64,000 nucleotides of DNA. Origin: Proteiniphilum sp. UBA5267 (GTDB taxonomy: Bacteria; Bacteroidota; Bacteroidia; Bacteroidales; Dysgonomonadaceae). Each line of letters begins with the position of its first letter. Positions within the stretch are counted from its first letter, which is position 1. The DNA lies in assembly GCA_002411515.1 (NCBI GenBank), contig DHTF01000083.1, positions 28,426 to 92,425 of the forward strand, given 5' to 3'. The notes under the pieces are model-generated. The model ran no database searches. It saw only the letters and a list, made by a program, of their open reading frames with translations, and was not told where the DNA came from. Positions 17,576-26,089 of this stretch are shown here, one piece after another. Made by a program: the position numbers and the translations under genes.

Positions 17576-18397
17576 CTATTTGTATTTTTGATAGGCCTTT
17601 TCTAATTTCGTATCATACTGGTTTTGCTTGTAGCCTGACCCGTTGTATCTTTCGGCAAAGGCTGCCCATTGCCTGGAGGCAAGTAAAGATATCAGTCCGT
17701 TTGCCTTTAGAAACCTGCCAAATGCATCGAGATGCTCCCTCTCATGCAGATACATTCTGTCCACAAATTCATCAACATCTCTGTAACCTATACTTTCAGC
17801 ATGGTATCCCATGATCTGAAAAGAGCCCCACGAGGCTGAAGAAAGCGCAGCTTGCCGGAAAATATCACTCCCTGTTATTTGCATTGCTTTTTCCAGCCGG
17901 TCATATTCTCTGGCTCCTCCCAGGTAATAATTTTTTGTCCATCTCTCATAAAGCACATCCTGGTTGCTTGCATGCATATATTGTCGCGGATTGATGCCTC
18001 GCTTCTCGAGTTCACGAAAAAAGACATGACCCTCAAATAAGATTACCGGTTTACCGTTCATCAGAAACCCCTTCCCACCACTCTCAACCTCATTGACTGC
18101 TTTCACCACCGCCAGTTCCAAACCAAAATTCCTGGCAAATTCAACCAGGTCAGATTCCGAGAGAAGCTTGTCATTCTGACTGATGATCTCCGGAGACAAC
18201 TCATACAGCTTTTGCCAGGTCTTCGGGCCTGCGATGCCATCAACTACCAATGAATGGTCCTTTTGAAATAGTTTCACGGCTTCATCCACTTCCCGACTGA
18301 AAGAGTCGGAAATTTTCACGTCATAACCCAGCTTGTAGAGCATTTCACACAATGTCTTTACTTCGGGCGACTTTGTATAATATCGCAATGTTCTCAT
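17576..18397 (-). CDS. N-acetylmuramidase with N-terminal peptidoglycan-binding domain
   Basis: Protein of 273 residues predicted to cut peptidoglycan. Residues about 8-67 form a PG_binding_1 module (VKTLCEMLYKLGY, VKLFQKDHSLVVDGIAGPKT). The rest matches the N-acetylmuramidase family (DUF3380-type): AVNEVESGGKGFL with the probable catalytic Glu, VILFEGHVFF, SSASWGSFQIMGYHAE, and WAAFAERYNG. There is no signal peptide, so it is cytosolic until released or exported in another way. I start at the ATG 18395-18397; an upstream GTG at 18436 would overlap the previous gene. It is the last gene of a minus-strand group with two paralogous unknown proteins. Such enzymes also occur as phage endolysins, but no other phage gene is nearby. 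Confidence 0.82.
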   Translation of the reverse strand: MRTLRYYTKSPEVKTLCEMLYKLGYDVKISDSFSREVDEAVKLFQKDHSLVVDGIAGPKTWQKLYELSPEIISQNDKLLSESDLVEFARNFGLELAVVKAVNEVESGGKGFLMNGKPVILFEGHVFFRELEKRGINPRQYMHASNQDVLYERWTKNYYLGGAREYDRLEKAMQITGSDIFRQAALSSASWGSFQIMGYHAESIGYRDVDEFVDRMYLHEREHLDAFGRFLKANGLISLLASRQWAAFAERYNGSGYKQNQYDTKLEKAYQKYK

Positions 18398-18407
18398 GAT
18401 GTTTTTT

Positions 18408-20210
18408 TTATTGGGGAATTTTGGGAATGCATTCACAAACCATGCCTACCAGAAAAAATGATTTGAACTTCACCTCTTCACGATCCATGGGAAACGTATG
18501 TGTGACGGGATTGGTATTTTCCAGCTTAAAGCTTTTGCTCAACACCTTATATCCATCAGCACGCACTTCCAGTGCATAACTTCCGATCGGTATGGCGACA
18601 GAAATCTGTCCGTTCTGATCTGTCTCCACTTCGAAAACACGGTTGTTGTCAGTTCCCTTGATCGAAAGGGAACATTTGTATATTCCTTTCTGGGTATTGC
18701 TGTCGTGGATATTAAAAAAGACCTGAGAGGCCTGCTCCACAATTTTCACGTCAAATTTTGTAAATAGATCAGCTCTTTTGAACGGAAGCATTTTCAAAGA
18801 TAATGCTTCTCGCTTCGGTTCTGAACTGTCCCGAGAAGAGGAGACCTTTCCAGGCAGATCAAGCGACAGGGGCATTGCCCGGCGTGATAGAGTCATGCGG
18901 CTTGTTCTGATTTCCGGTTTCGAAGTAGCAGATTCTTCTCTCACCGGCTTGTTGAGAGATGTGTGAAGAGCTGTTTCATCGGCTTTGCGGAGCATGTAGT
19001 TCAACTGATCCGACTTGATTGTCGCCTTGTTGGTCACAGTTTTGAGGAACTTCTGCTTGGTCCGGTCGTTCACAAAAAGCTGCTGCTTGAGAATCATGGG
19101 CCCGAAATGAATAATCTGATTCTGGCTATTTACCAGTTCCTCCGAGATAGCATCGATGAGATTTATCTTCAGGTTCTTTACCAGCAACATTACTTTGGGA
19201 AAAGCAGAAAGTTTGTAATCGGCAGATATCGTTTTTCCGTCGGATATGGGCTGCGACTCCTCCCATCTAAATAAGGAAGAACTGAATATCTGCTTGTTGA
19301 ACCATCCTCTCTTCAAATGGATGAAAGCATAATCGAACTCAACACTTTCGATATATTGCTCGTCGTATTCAATGTCCAGGATTTGTGTAGGCAATCGATC
19401 GGAATCACCCTTCGCTTTTACAAAAAGTGACTCCAATTCATTCTTATCGAGAAAGAGATTATTCCAGCCTGATTCATTTTCCATGAAGTCGTACGGAATA
19501 AAGTGGATGTCGTGAATCGCTGAGAGGACGGTGACATCAGTCTTTTCTGAAGCATCGAAATAGTTTTTTACGGATTGAAGCAGATCGAGAAAACGGCTTT
19601 TTTCTGACATTTTGTTCTTCACTTGCAATGCTTTCTCGATGGCATCCTTATACCCTTTTATTTTCCAGTTTGCCAGTGCCATATCCTTCTTGAGGTTAAG
19701 CAAAACAAGCTGATCGGCCCAATTCTTCCTGTCCTCCTCCGTCGCCTGCTCATCAACCTGCGTCAGATGATCTTCGATGGATACCAATTGTTTTTCGTAC
19801 TCCTTCAAATGTTTGATATATGCCTTGTACTCCGGCGTTTCCTTCCCTTTGCGAATCAATATTTCATCTTCGGCAGCCAGGAGTGCCTCCAATTCCTGCT
19901 CCAGTTCTTTTACTCCTGCATGGTTGAGGATCTCTCTGTAAGCATCGAACAACGTATTATTTGGATTCAGGTCCCAGTACTTATCGGAAGAGGGAAGAGA
20001 ATTCAGTTCATAGGATACTTGCTGCTTTTTCAGTATGGAGCCTGCGATGCTGGAAGGATCTGTTATCAGACTCTGAGGCTTTAACAACGCCAAATCCTCC
20101 ATCTCGTAGAGACGCAGCGACGGGCAAATTAAAACCAGATCATTTTCATTTGAACTTTCCGAGAAATAGATCTCCTTCAGTTTTTGATATAACGCGATAT
20201 AGTATTTCAT
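18408..20210 (-). CDS. Unknown protein with helical middle, RGWF module and carboxypeptidase-regulatory-like domain
   Basis: Protein of 600 residues from the ATG at 20208-20210; a longer frame to 20507 would run into the neighbouring gene. Residues about 85-200 are charged and helical, with coiled-coil character. Around 290-345 is a module with LKRGWFNKQIF. Residues about 485-575 look like a carboxypeptidase-regulatory-like or PEGA beta domain (DQNGQISVAIPIGSYAL). The C-terminus reads FFLVGMVCECIPKIPQ. The helical region, RGWF module and C-terminal motif align with the protein at 20299-21906, so the two are paralogs. There is no signal peptide or clear membrane helix. Ten bases separate it from the muramidase gene. 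Function unknown. Confidence 0.7.
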   Translation of the reverse strand: MKYYIALYQKLKEIYFSESSNENDLVLICPSLRLYEMEDLALLKPQSLITDPSSIAGSILKKQQVSYELNSLPSSDKYWDLNPNNTLFDAYREILNHAGVKELEQELEALLAAEDEILIRKGKETPEYKAYIKHLKEYEKQLVSIEDHLTQVDEQATEEDRKNWADQLVLLNLKKDMALANWKIKGYKDAIEKALQVKNKMSEKSRFLDLLQSVKNYFDASEKTDVTVLSAIHDIHFIPYDFMENESGWNNLFLDKNELESLFVKAKGDSDRLPTQILDIEYDEQYIESVEFDYAFIHLKRGWFNKQIFSSSLFRWEESQPISDGKTISADYKLSAFPKVMLLVKNLKINLIDAISEELVNSQNQIIHFGPMILKQQLFVNDRTKQKFLKTVTNKATIKSDQLNYMLRKADETALHTSLNKPVREESATSKPEIRTSRMTLSRRAMPLSLDLPGKVSSSRDSSEPKREALSLKMLPFKRADLFTKFDVKIVEQASQVFFNIHDSNTQKGIYKCSLSIKGTDNNRVFEVETDQNGQISVAIPIGSYALEVRADGYKVLSKSFKLENTNPVTHTFPMDREEVKFKSFFLVGMVCECIPKIPQ

Positions 20211-20244
20211 ACGATTAAAACTATTGATGAAGCCGGTAAATTTA

Positions 20245-20290
20245 CCCCAAAGCGTGCCGCCCTTTCTGATGCGCGGCACGCCTTTGGGGG
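20245..20290 (-). terminator. Strong bulged hairpin between the two paralogous genes
   Basis: About 16 base pairs (CCCCAAAG...CGTGCCGC with GCGGCACG...CTTTGGGG on the minus strand) with one bulged base and a ten-base loop, placed eight bases after the stop of the upstream paralog. A 12-base palindrome GGTAAATTTACC (20235-20246) abuts it. No long T-run follows, so it may be a partial terminator or an RNA-stability element that lowers expression of the downstream genes. Confidence 0.55.
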
Positions 20291-20298
20291 TTGCGGAT

Positions 20299-21906
20299 TT
20301 ACTCAGATTTACCATCCGTCCATTTGGTAATGGCTGGATTGGGATTGGGTGATTTGGGTACAATATGACACTTATAACCGATGATGTAGCATCCCGGCGA
20401 CAGTAGATCCTTTCCTTTGGAGCTGGCATCGATGTGCGACTCCTGATTTTCGTAGCTATAACCTCCTCCCAATACAAAAGGGCCAATACCGATAACCCCG
20501 CCTGCATTCACGTAGTCTTTCGTAAATTTGGTGTTGGTGGTGCTGTCTCCAAAACGCATGATCACTTCTTTCGCAATGATCAGTTCCGTGATAATTGAGG
20601 GCATCAGCCCATCCTTGTCGTTTCCTGTGCTGATCGTATCTCCATTCAGCTCCTGCGGTGAGTTCTCATGCAGTTTCCAATATTTGGATTCCACGAACTC
20701 CTGGCTGAACCAACCTCTTTCAACCCTCACTTTTCCCAGTTTGAATGAAATGTAGACGTTGCTCATATCGATTTCCGATTCCCTGTTCTGGTGTTCTCCA
20801 CCTCCCCTTGCTCCGATGGAAAAGATCCCAAGGTTTAAACCCAGGCCAGCTTTCCATTTGTGGGTGGTGCTGGAGGAGTCTAAGCTGAACTCCCTTTCAT
20901 TCAGGACGATGGTGGGCCAATTTTTGGATTCCTTCATCACTCCGGCTGGAATGGGAATGGAAGGTGAATAATTGATGTAATCAAGGATGCGGGTGCGCTG
21001 GCTGTTGCGAAACTCCGACTGCAATCGTTTCTTGATCACGAGCATGTGTTTTTCTTCTATCTCACTCAGGTAATTCTGAATTCGCTCCACCCCTTCTTTA
21101 TAGCCGAGCGATTGCCACGCTTTCAAAGCGGTATCTTCCCGTTTCTTCATGTTCTTTCCGTCAATGGAAAGCTGAGCCATAGCATCCGGATCTCCATTAT
21201 CGGCAGCAACTCTCACCTCGTTGTTCTTTTCTACCTCTGCATAGTACTTCATTTCGTACTCCACATACTTCGCATACATGGGTGACACAAATGAATGCAC
21301 AACCTCAGGCTGGTTGGTGTCGTCGATCGGCAACGTCTCGTCAAAATCGGGATTCTTGATTTTCTTGATCTTGAAAAGTTTGTTACGCAATGAACTGAGT
21401 TTCTTTTCCACCTTGGCATCCATGGGCGTATCCACCACCACCGACCATTGCAGCAGATCTTCATAAACCTTCGACACTCTTTTACTGGAGTCGTTGAAAA
21501 TCGTCACCTGCCGTCCGTTCTTTCCCTCTACCATGGGCGGAATCTGGGAGGGTATGGCATCCACCATCGCTGCAAATTGTTCCATTTGGAGATACCTTCG
21601 GAATTTGTTTTCTGTCAGCAAATTTTTGTATCCCTCCATATCAATAACCGGATTGCCGTTTTTATCCAGAATGGGCTTCCCATCTTTATCAAGCTCCGGC
21701 TTGGGAGAGGGAGCTGAACCGAAGAGTCCTTTCAGGGCGAAATCGAAGGTATCGTCGGTCAGCACAATACCAATCGGATCAAAGGCGATAAAATCATTCG
21801 GTCCCACTGAATCAGGATCCCCTCCATTGGTAATGGTATCATACACCTGCTTTAGGAGTATACTCATCAGTGAATTTGACCTTGCTTCATCAATTAATTT
21901 AGCCAT
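20299..21906 (-). CDS. Unknown protein with helical middle and RGWF module, paralog of the next gene
   Basis: Protein of 535 residues, no signal peptide. Residues about 140-300 are charged and helical (including LKAWQSLGYKEGVERI, matching ANWKIKGYKDAIEKA in the paralog). Residues about 350-500 hold two glycine-rich copies of a motif, SIGARGGGEHQNRESEIDMS and PFVLGGGYSYENQESHIDAS, flanking VRVERGWFSQEF. The C-terminus is CYIIGYKCHIVPKSPNPNP, matching the paralog's last residues. The mix of a helical stalk and glycine-rich beta repeats could fit a membrane-active or lectin-like protein, but I do not recognise the family and give no function. The regulator gene upstream ends 275 bases away on the same strand. 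Confidence 0.68.
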   Translation of the reverse strand: MAKLIDEARSNSLMSILLKQVYDTITNGGDPDSVGPNDFIAFDPIGIVLTDDTFDFALKGLFGSAPSPKPELDKDGKPILDKNGNPVIDMEGYKNLLTENKFRRYLQMEQFAAMVDAIPSQIPPMVEGKNGRQVTIFNDSSKRVSKVYEDLLQWSVVVDTPMDAKVEKKLSSLRNKLFKIKKIKNPDFDETLPIDDTNQPEVVHSFVSPMYAKYVEYEMKYYAEVEKNNEVRVAADNGDPDAMAQLSIDGKNMKKREDTALKAWQSLGYKEGVERIQNYLSEIEEKHMLVIKKRLQSEFRNSQRTRILDYINYSPSIPIPAGVMKESKNWPTIVLNEREFSLDSSSTTHKWKAGLGLNLGIFSIGARGGGEHQNRESEIDMSNVYISFKLGKVRVERGWFSQEFVESKYWKLHENSPQELNGDTISTGNDKDGLMPSIITELIIAKEVIMRFGDSTTNTKFTKDYVNAGGVIGIGPFVLGGGYSYENQESHIDASSKGKDLLSPGCYIIGYKCHIVPKSPNPNPAITKWTDGKSE

Positions 21907-22181
21907 AACATTACAAACAATTATGAATTTTGCATACTCTATTCAGTTTTCTGCATCCCTGTCTTTCGAATTTGTGCACCAATATAGCAGATACTGAAGA
22001 AAGGTGTTAGGACTATTTCTCCACAAAATTGTATGAATCAAGCATTAACAATCAATCTCATTTGTGTTATTTTTGCAAAATAATTATCTTAAGTACTGAT
22101 TGCCAGGAGTTTAAAAACACAAAAAAGATACAAAATAGACATGGCTTGTTCAATCTCTGCCAGCTGAAAGACAAGGCAGCA

Positions 22182-25082
22182 TTACATGGGTAGACGCCGG
22201 TATTGGGAGGGAGAAACGTGTGTCATTTTTTTGAAGATGCGGGAGAAATAGGCCAGATCATAAAAACCACATTCTTCAGCTATCTGGCCTATCGGTTTAT
22301 CGCTGGATGCCAGCTTCTTTTTTGCACAGGTTATTCGCAGATTCATGATGAATAAAGAGGGTGTGTAACCTGATACAGCATTGAGCTTTCTATTAAGCTG
22401 AGAAGGACTCACGCAGAGTCTCTCAGCCAGAGATACAGTAGTAAAGCGAGGATTATGTATCTCACTGTATACAATATCGGTAGCTTTTTGAAGGAACTCG
22501 ATGGAGACATCTTTTTCCTGAGATATATCTCCTTTGAGAAGCGTCCTCATGTACTTTTCCTTCAATAGACGACGGTTTTCCAAAAGCGTTTCAATTTGTA
22601 TCAACAACTCATTTAAATGAAAGGGCTTGTAGATATAAGCATCCGCACCATGTTGCAATCCTTTCAGGCGATCCTCCAAGGTGCTTTTTGCCGTCAGTAG
22701 GATCACCGGAATATGATTCAACAGGACCGATGTACGAATTTCCTTGCAGAGCGTAAGTCCGTCTTTGTTGGGCATCATGATATCCGCGATGATGATATCG
22801 GGAATTAAATCGTTTGCACGCTCCCAGCCTTCCACACCATCACTGGCTGTGATCAGATAGTATTGGGTAGGAAGCAATGCTTTGATATATAACACAACAT
22901 CCATGTTGTCTTCAATGATCAAAACAGTTGCTTTTCCATTTGTTCCGGTCGGTTTGCCCACCAAAGATTTTATTTCAGTCTGGCTTGTCAATGCTTCCTT
23001 TGGGGTATACCCATTCATGGGAAGAGGCTTATTCTCTGGGGAGCTGTTCCTGGGAGGAATCATTGTCTCTGTTACCTGGTGCAACGGCAACGTAACGCTA
23101 AACACCGATCCTTTTTTCTCCTCACTCTCAACCTCGATCTTTCCATGCATCAATTCAACCAGCTGCCGGATATAACTCAATCCAATGCCACTGCCGTCAT
23201 TTTTGTCAGCTTGTACTCCCTGATAAAAAAGATCAAAAATATGTTCACTTTCGTGTGCGGGAATCCCCCTTCCATGATCGATAACCTGAAGAATGATCTC
23301 TTTATTCTTCACCTTCGTAAGAGTTACAAGTACTTCATCGCCAGGTTTACTGAACTTGATTGCATTGGATAACAAGTTCTGTATGATATCATTGACATAC
23401 TCTGAAACAAAATCCATCTCGATGACAGATTCGCTATGTACAAAAACCAATTGCATATTTTTACTCTTCGCATAGAGACGAAAAGAATCAATGACCATCT
23501 GCACAAATACCACGATATTCCCGTTTTGCCAATCTGGGTTATCCATCCCCGCGTTGATTCTGGCCATATAGAGCAATCTATTTACCAGATTCAGCAAATG
23601 CGTCCCTTGCCTGTCTATTGCTTTCAAATATGAATTTGTTTCATCCTGAGAAAGACGCTTCTCTGTTTGCATATGATTGCTCAATCCCAGGATTACGGTA
23701 AGTGGTGTCCTGAACTCATGGGTTACGTTGGTGAAAAAGTTTGTCCTTATCCGGTTTAAGTGTCGCAATGCCTTGTTGCTTTTGGTACGTTGCAAATAAG
23801 CGTATGAGAGTGCGGCCAATAAAAGGATAAGCAACAGAACGGAGATAAAGGATGCGTAGAGTATGATTCTTTTCTGTCTGGCCCCCATTTCGTTCCTCAG
23901 GTTCAAACCAGCAATATATTCTTTGTTCTTTTTCTGTTCGTATCGCAACCTCATATCGGTTACTTTATTCATTTTCTGTACATTTTGAATGCTGTCCTGA
24001 AAATCCATACTTATTTTATAGTTATTCAGGGCAAGAAGATAGTTTTCCTGTTTGAGGTGATAGTCATGCAGCAAATAGTAAATCTCGGAGAGATGTTCTG
24101 GCGAATGGATTTCTGTCGCAGCTTGTTTGGCCAACTCAATGTACTTCTTCGATTCTTCAAAATCATTCTTTTCCAGCTTAATCCGTGCTATTGCCAGTGC
24201 GGCTTCCAGCCAATGCCATGTGTCGGTGATGTCGCTCATCACTTCATAGGCGAGCAAAAATTCACGCTCGGCCAGATCATACTGCTTTTTTTGTTCATAA
24301 ATTCGACCGAAATATATGTGACATAAGCCGATACCCATCAAAGAGCCCGCCAGTATATTTTGCTCCATAGAACGCTGATAATAAGCGAAAGCGGAATCAA
24401 TCATTTCTTTTTTTTCGAATACAGCTCCTATATTTGCATAATTTATTGCCTGTCCCACGTGACTTTTAAGCATTTTCTCTTCTTTCAGTGCTTCTCTAAA
24501 AGACTTCTCTGCTTCCGCATAGTTATCAAAAGAGAGATGAATATTGCCGATGCCGTTGATCGCCATCACCCGATTTTTCCGTCCATCCGGTGTGTTTCTC
24601 CCTGAGAAAGCTTCTGCCATATGCAGTGCCTGGTAATGATAATCGGATGCTTCAGGTAATGCTCCTATTCTTCGGAAATCTGTCCCAATATTATTCAAAG
24701 CCTGTGTAATTCCGATGGTATCCTTGATCTTGTAGGCGAAGACCAAACCTTGCTGGTGGAACGCAATGGCCCTCGAAAAATCGGACAACTTACGCATTCG
24801 ATCTCCCAACTCTTTATACAATACCGAAAGAGTGAGCTCGTCCCTCTCTTTTGTACTTTTTTTTAAAAAAATATGAATCGAGTCGTTTGTAAAGTTTTTT
24901 TGTGAGATTCTTTCTTCAATTTTCTTCTTCTCTTCTACTGAAAAACTCTGTTCATCCTCACCCAGGTTACAGGAAGCGATCCATAGCATGATCTGCAAGA
25001 AAATTGCTGTGAGGAATAAAGAACGACCCCCTCCTATACAAGAAGAAATCGATAGATTTATATGTTTTAAATTGAAGCACAT
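22182..25082 (-). CDS. Hybrid two-component regulator: TPR sensor, histidine kinase, receiver and AraC-type HTH
   Basis: A one-protein signalling system of 966 residues. The N-terminus has a lipobox-like LWIASC after a hydrophobic segment. Residues about 85-380 are TPR repeats (for example ALNNIGTDFRRIGALPEASD). A membrane helix lies near 405-430 (IILYASFISVLLLILLL). The kinase core has NVTHEFRTPLTVI with the phospho-His, then QNLLSNAIKFSKPGD (N box) and GSGIGLSYIRQLVE (G box). The receiver has IIIADIMMPNKDG with the phospho-Asp. The C-terminus is an AraC-type DNA-binding domain (AERLCVSPSQLNRKL, IAEECGFYDLAYFSRIF). Most Bacteroidota hybrids sense through beta-propellers; here TPRs replace them. 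The nearest downstream genes are the two unknown paralogs and the muramidase. Confidence 0.93.
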   Translation of the reverse strand: MCFNLKHINLSISSCIGGGRSLFLTAIFLQIMLWIASCNLGEDEQSFSVEEKKKIEERISQKNFTNDSIHIFLKKSTKERDELTLSVLYKELGDRMRKLSDFSRAIAFHQQGLVFAYKIKDTIGITQALNNIGTDFRRIGALPEASDYHYQALHMAEAFSGRNTPDGRKNRVMAINGIGNIHLSFDNYAEAEKSFREALKEEKMLKSHVGQAINYANIGAVFEKKEMIDSAFAYYQRSMEQNILAGSLMGIGLCHIYFGRIYEQKKQYDLAEREFLLAYEVMSDITDTWHWLEAALAIARIKLEKNDFEESKKYIELAKQAATEIHSPEHLSEIYYLLHDYHLKQENYLLALNNYKISMDFQDSIQNVQKMNKVTDMRLRYEQKKNKEYIAGLNLRNEMGARQKRIILYASFISVLLLILLLAALSYAYLQRTKSNKALRHLNRIRTNFFTNVTHEFRTPLTVILGLSNHMQTEKRLSQDETNSYLKAIDRQGTHLLNLVNRLLYMARINAGMDNPDWQNGNIVVFVQMVIDSFRLYAKSKNMQLVFVHSESVIEMDFVSEYVNDIIQNLLSNAIKFSKPGDEVLVTLTKVKNKEIILQVIDHGRGIPAHESEHIFDLFYQGVQADKNDGSGIGLSYIRQLVELMHGKIEVESEEKKGSVFSVTLPLHQVTETMIPPRNSSPENKPLPMNGYTPKEALTSQTEIKSLVGKPTGTNGKATVLIIEDNMDVVLYIKALLPTQYYLITASDGVEGWERANDLIPDIIIADIMMPNKDGLTLCKEIRTSVLLNHIPVILLTAKSTLEDRLKGLQHGADAYIYKPFHLNELLIQIETLLENRRLLKEKYMRTLLKGDISQEKDVSIEFLQKATDIVYSEIHNPRFTTVSLAERLCVSPSQLNRKLNAVSGYTPSLFIMNLRITCAKKKLASSDKPIGQIAEECGFYDLAYFSRIFKKMTHVSPSQYRRLPM

Positions 25083-25098
25083 AATCTATATTTTGACA

Positions 25099-25106
25099 CA
25101 AAAATA
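25099..25106 (-). promoter_or_regulatory. Candidate -7 box for the hybrid regulator gene
   Basis: CAAAAATA on the plus strand reads TATTTTTG on the minus strand, matching TAnnTTTG, 16 bases before the start codon. Confidence 0.45.
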
Positions 25107-25152
25107 ACCAAAGATTTGAATTGTCCATTCTTTTTCCAAAATATTTCTATTT

Positions 25153-25179
25153 ATAACCTATTTATTTTAAATAGGTTAT
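25153..25179. promoter_or_regulatory. Perfect 12-bp inverted repeat upstream of the hybrid regulator gene
   Basis: Arms ATAACCTATTTA and TAAATAGGTTAT are separated by TTT. It lies about 70 bases upstream of the regulator's start codon and roughly 50 bases upstream of its -7 box, where an activator would bind. It has no T-run and does not follow a gene on the plus strand, so a protein-binding site is more likely than a terminator. Autoregulation by the AraC-type domain is possible but not shown. Confidence 0.5.
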
Positions 25180-25311
25180 TGCACATATCGACCCTCATTC
25201 TTGCAATATAAAGACACTTTTTAAAGAGATCTCCCAGGAGTATCTTCTCTGGTTAAGCAAGCATTCATTCATTTCTATTACAAACAGCGAAGAAAAGGAT
25301 GCACAAAAAAA

Positions 25312-25336
25312 AGCCCCGGGATGATATCCCGGGGCT
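25312..25336 (-). terminator. Rho-independent terminator of the rpsF-rpsR-rplI operon
   Basis: An 11-base-pair GC-rich stem (AGCCCCGGGAT with ATCCCGGGGCT) and a three-base loop lie 23 bases after the rplI stop. On the minus strand it is followed by eight T residues, the classic form. Confidence 0.9.
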
Positions 25337-25359
25337 ATGTATATACAATGTAACGTTCC

Positions 25360-25803
25360 TTACTCTGCAACCACTTCAAAAGGAATTTCCACTGAAATCT
25401 CTTTGTGTAATTTCACAGTTGCTTTGTAGTTGCCCAATTCTTTTACCTGATCTTTCAACAGGATCAGTTTCCGGTCGAGTTCGAAACCTTTTGCCATCAA
25501 AGCATCAGCAATCTGAATGTTGTTCACTGATCCGAAAATGGTACCCGTGGAACTTGCCTTGGCACCGATTGTCAGTGAAACACCTTCCAACTTATTGGCA
25601 AGGGCCTGTGCGTCTGCTTTTATTTGAGCAAGCTTGTGTGCGCGTTGTTTCTGGTTTTCGGCCAGTACTTTTTTGGCCGATTCGCTGGCGATGACAGCCT
25701 TCCCTTGTGGTATGAGAAAATTGCGGGCATACCCTTTTTTCACATTTACAACGTCATCTTTATAGCCCAGGCTAATGATATCTTCTTTCAATATTACTTC
25801 CAT
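25360..25803 (-). CDS. rplI: 50S ribosomal protein L9
   Basis: Large-subunit protein with an N-terminal 23S rRNA-binding domain, long helix and C-terminal domain. It has 147 residues, the usual length. The signature is [20 protein letters not shown] followed by [14 protein letters not shown]. It is the last gene of the rpsF-rpsR-rplI operon, 16 bases after rpsR, and is closed by a terminator hairpin. Confidence 0.97.
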   Translation of the reverse strand: MEVILKEDIISLGYKDDVVNVKKGYARNFLIPQGKAVIASESAKKVLAENQKQRAHKLAQIKADAQALANKLEGVSLTIGAKASSTGTIFGSVNNIQIADALMAKGFELDRKLILLKDQVKELGNYKATVKLHKEISVEIPFEVVAE

Positions 25804-25819
25804 CTCTTTTTCCTCCTTT

Positions 25820-26086
25820 TTATTTCATTAAATCGGTCACATAGGGAAGCAGGGCAATATGACGAGCCCTTTTCACTGCTTGCGCGATACGGCGTTGAAA
25901 CTTCAATGATGTACCTGTAATTCTTCTTGGCAGAATTTTACCCTGCTCATTCAGGAACTTCTTCAGGAATTCGGGATCCTTGTAATCGATGTATCTAATG
26001 CCATTCTTTTTGAATCGGCAGTATTTTTTCTTCTTTACATCTACTGACAGCGGGGTCAAATATCTGATTTCTGATTGTTTAGCCAT
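25820..26086 (-). CDS. rpsR: 30S ribosomal protein S18
   Basis: Small-subunit protein that binds next to S6 on the platform. It has 88 residues, ending [11 protein letters not shown]. It shows [19 protein letters not shown] and [19 protein letters not shown], the S18 signature. The start ATG at 26084-26086 has GGAGGA seven to twelve bases upstream, an unusually strong ribosome-binding site for this phylum, which overlaps the end of the reconstructed rpsF frame. Confidence 0.97.
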   Translation of the reverse strand: MAKQSEIRYLTPLSVDVKKKKYCRFKKNGIRYIDYKDPEFLKKFLNEQGKILPRRITGTSLKFQRRIAQAVKRARHIALLPYVTDLMK

Positions 26087-26089
26087 TTC

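Noticed and set aside
17576-18397. Prophage remnant suggested by the endolysin-like muramidase
   Set aside because: No holin, capsid, portal, terminase, tail or integrase gene is next to it; the neighbours are two paralogs and a regulator.
20211-20507. N-terminal extension of the protein at 18408-20210
   Set aside because: It would run through the intergenic hairpin and overlap the end of the neighbouring gene; the added residues look like translated structured DNA.
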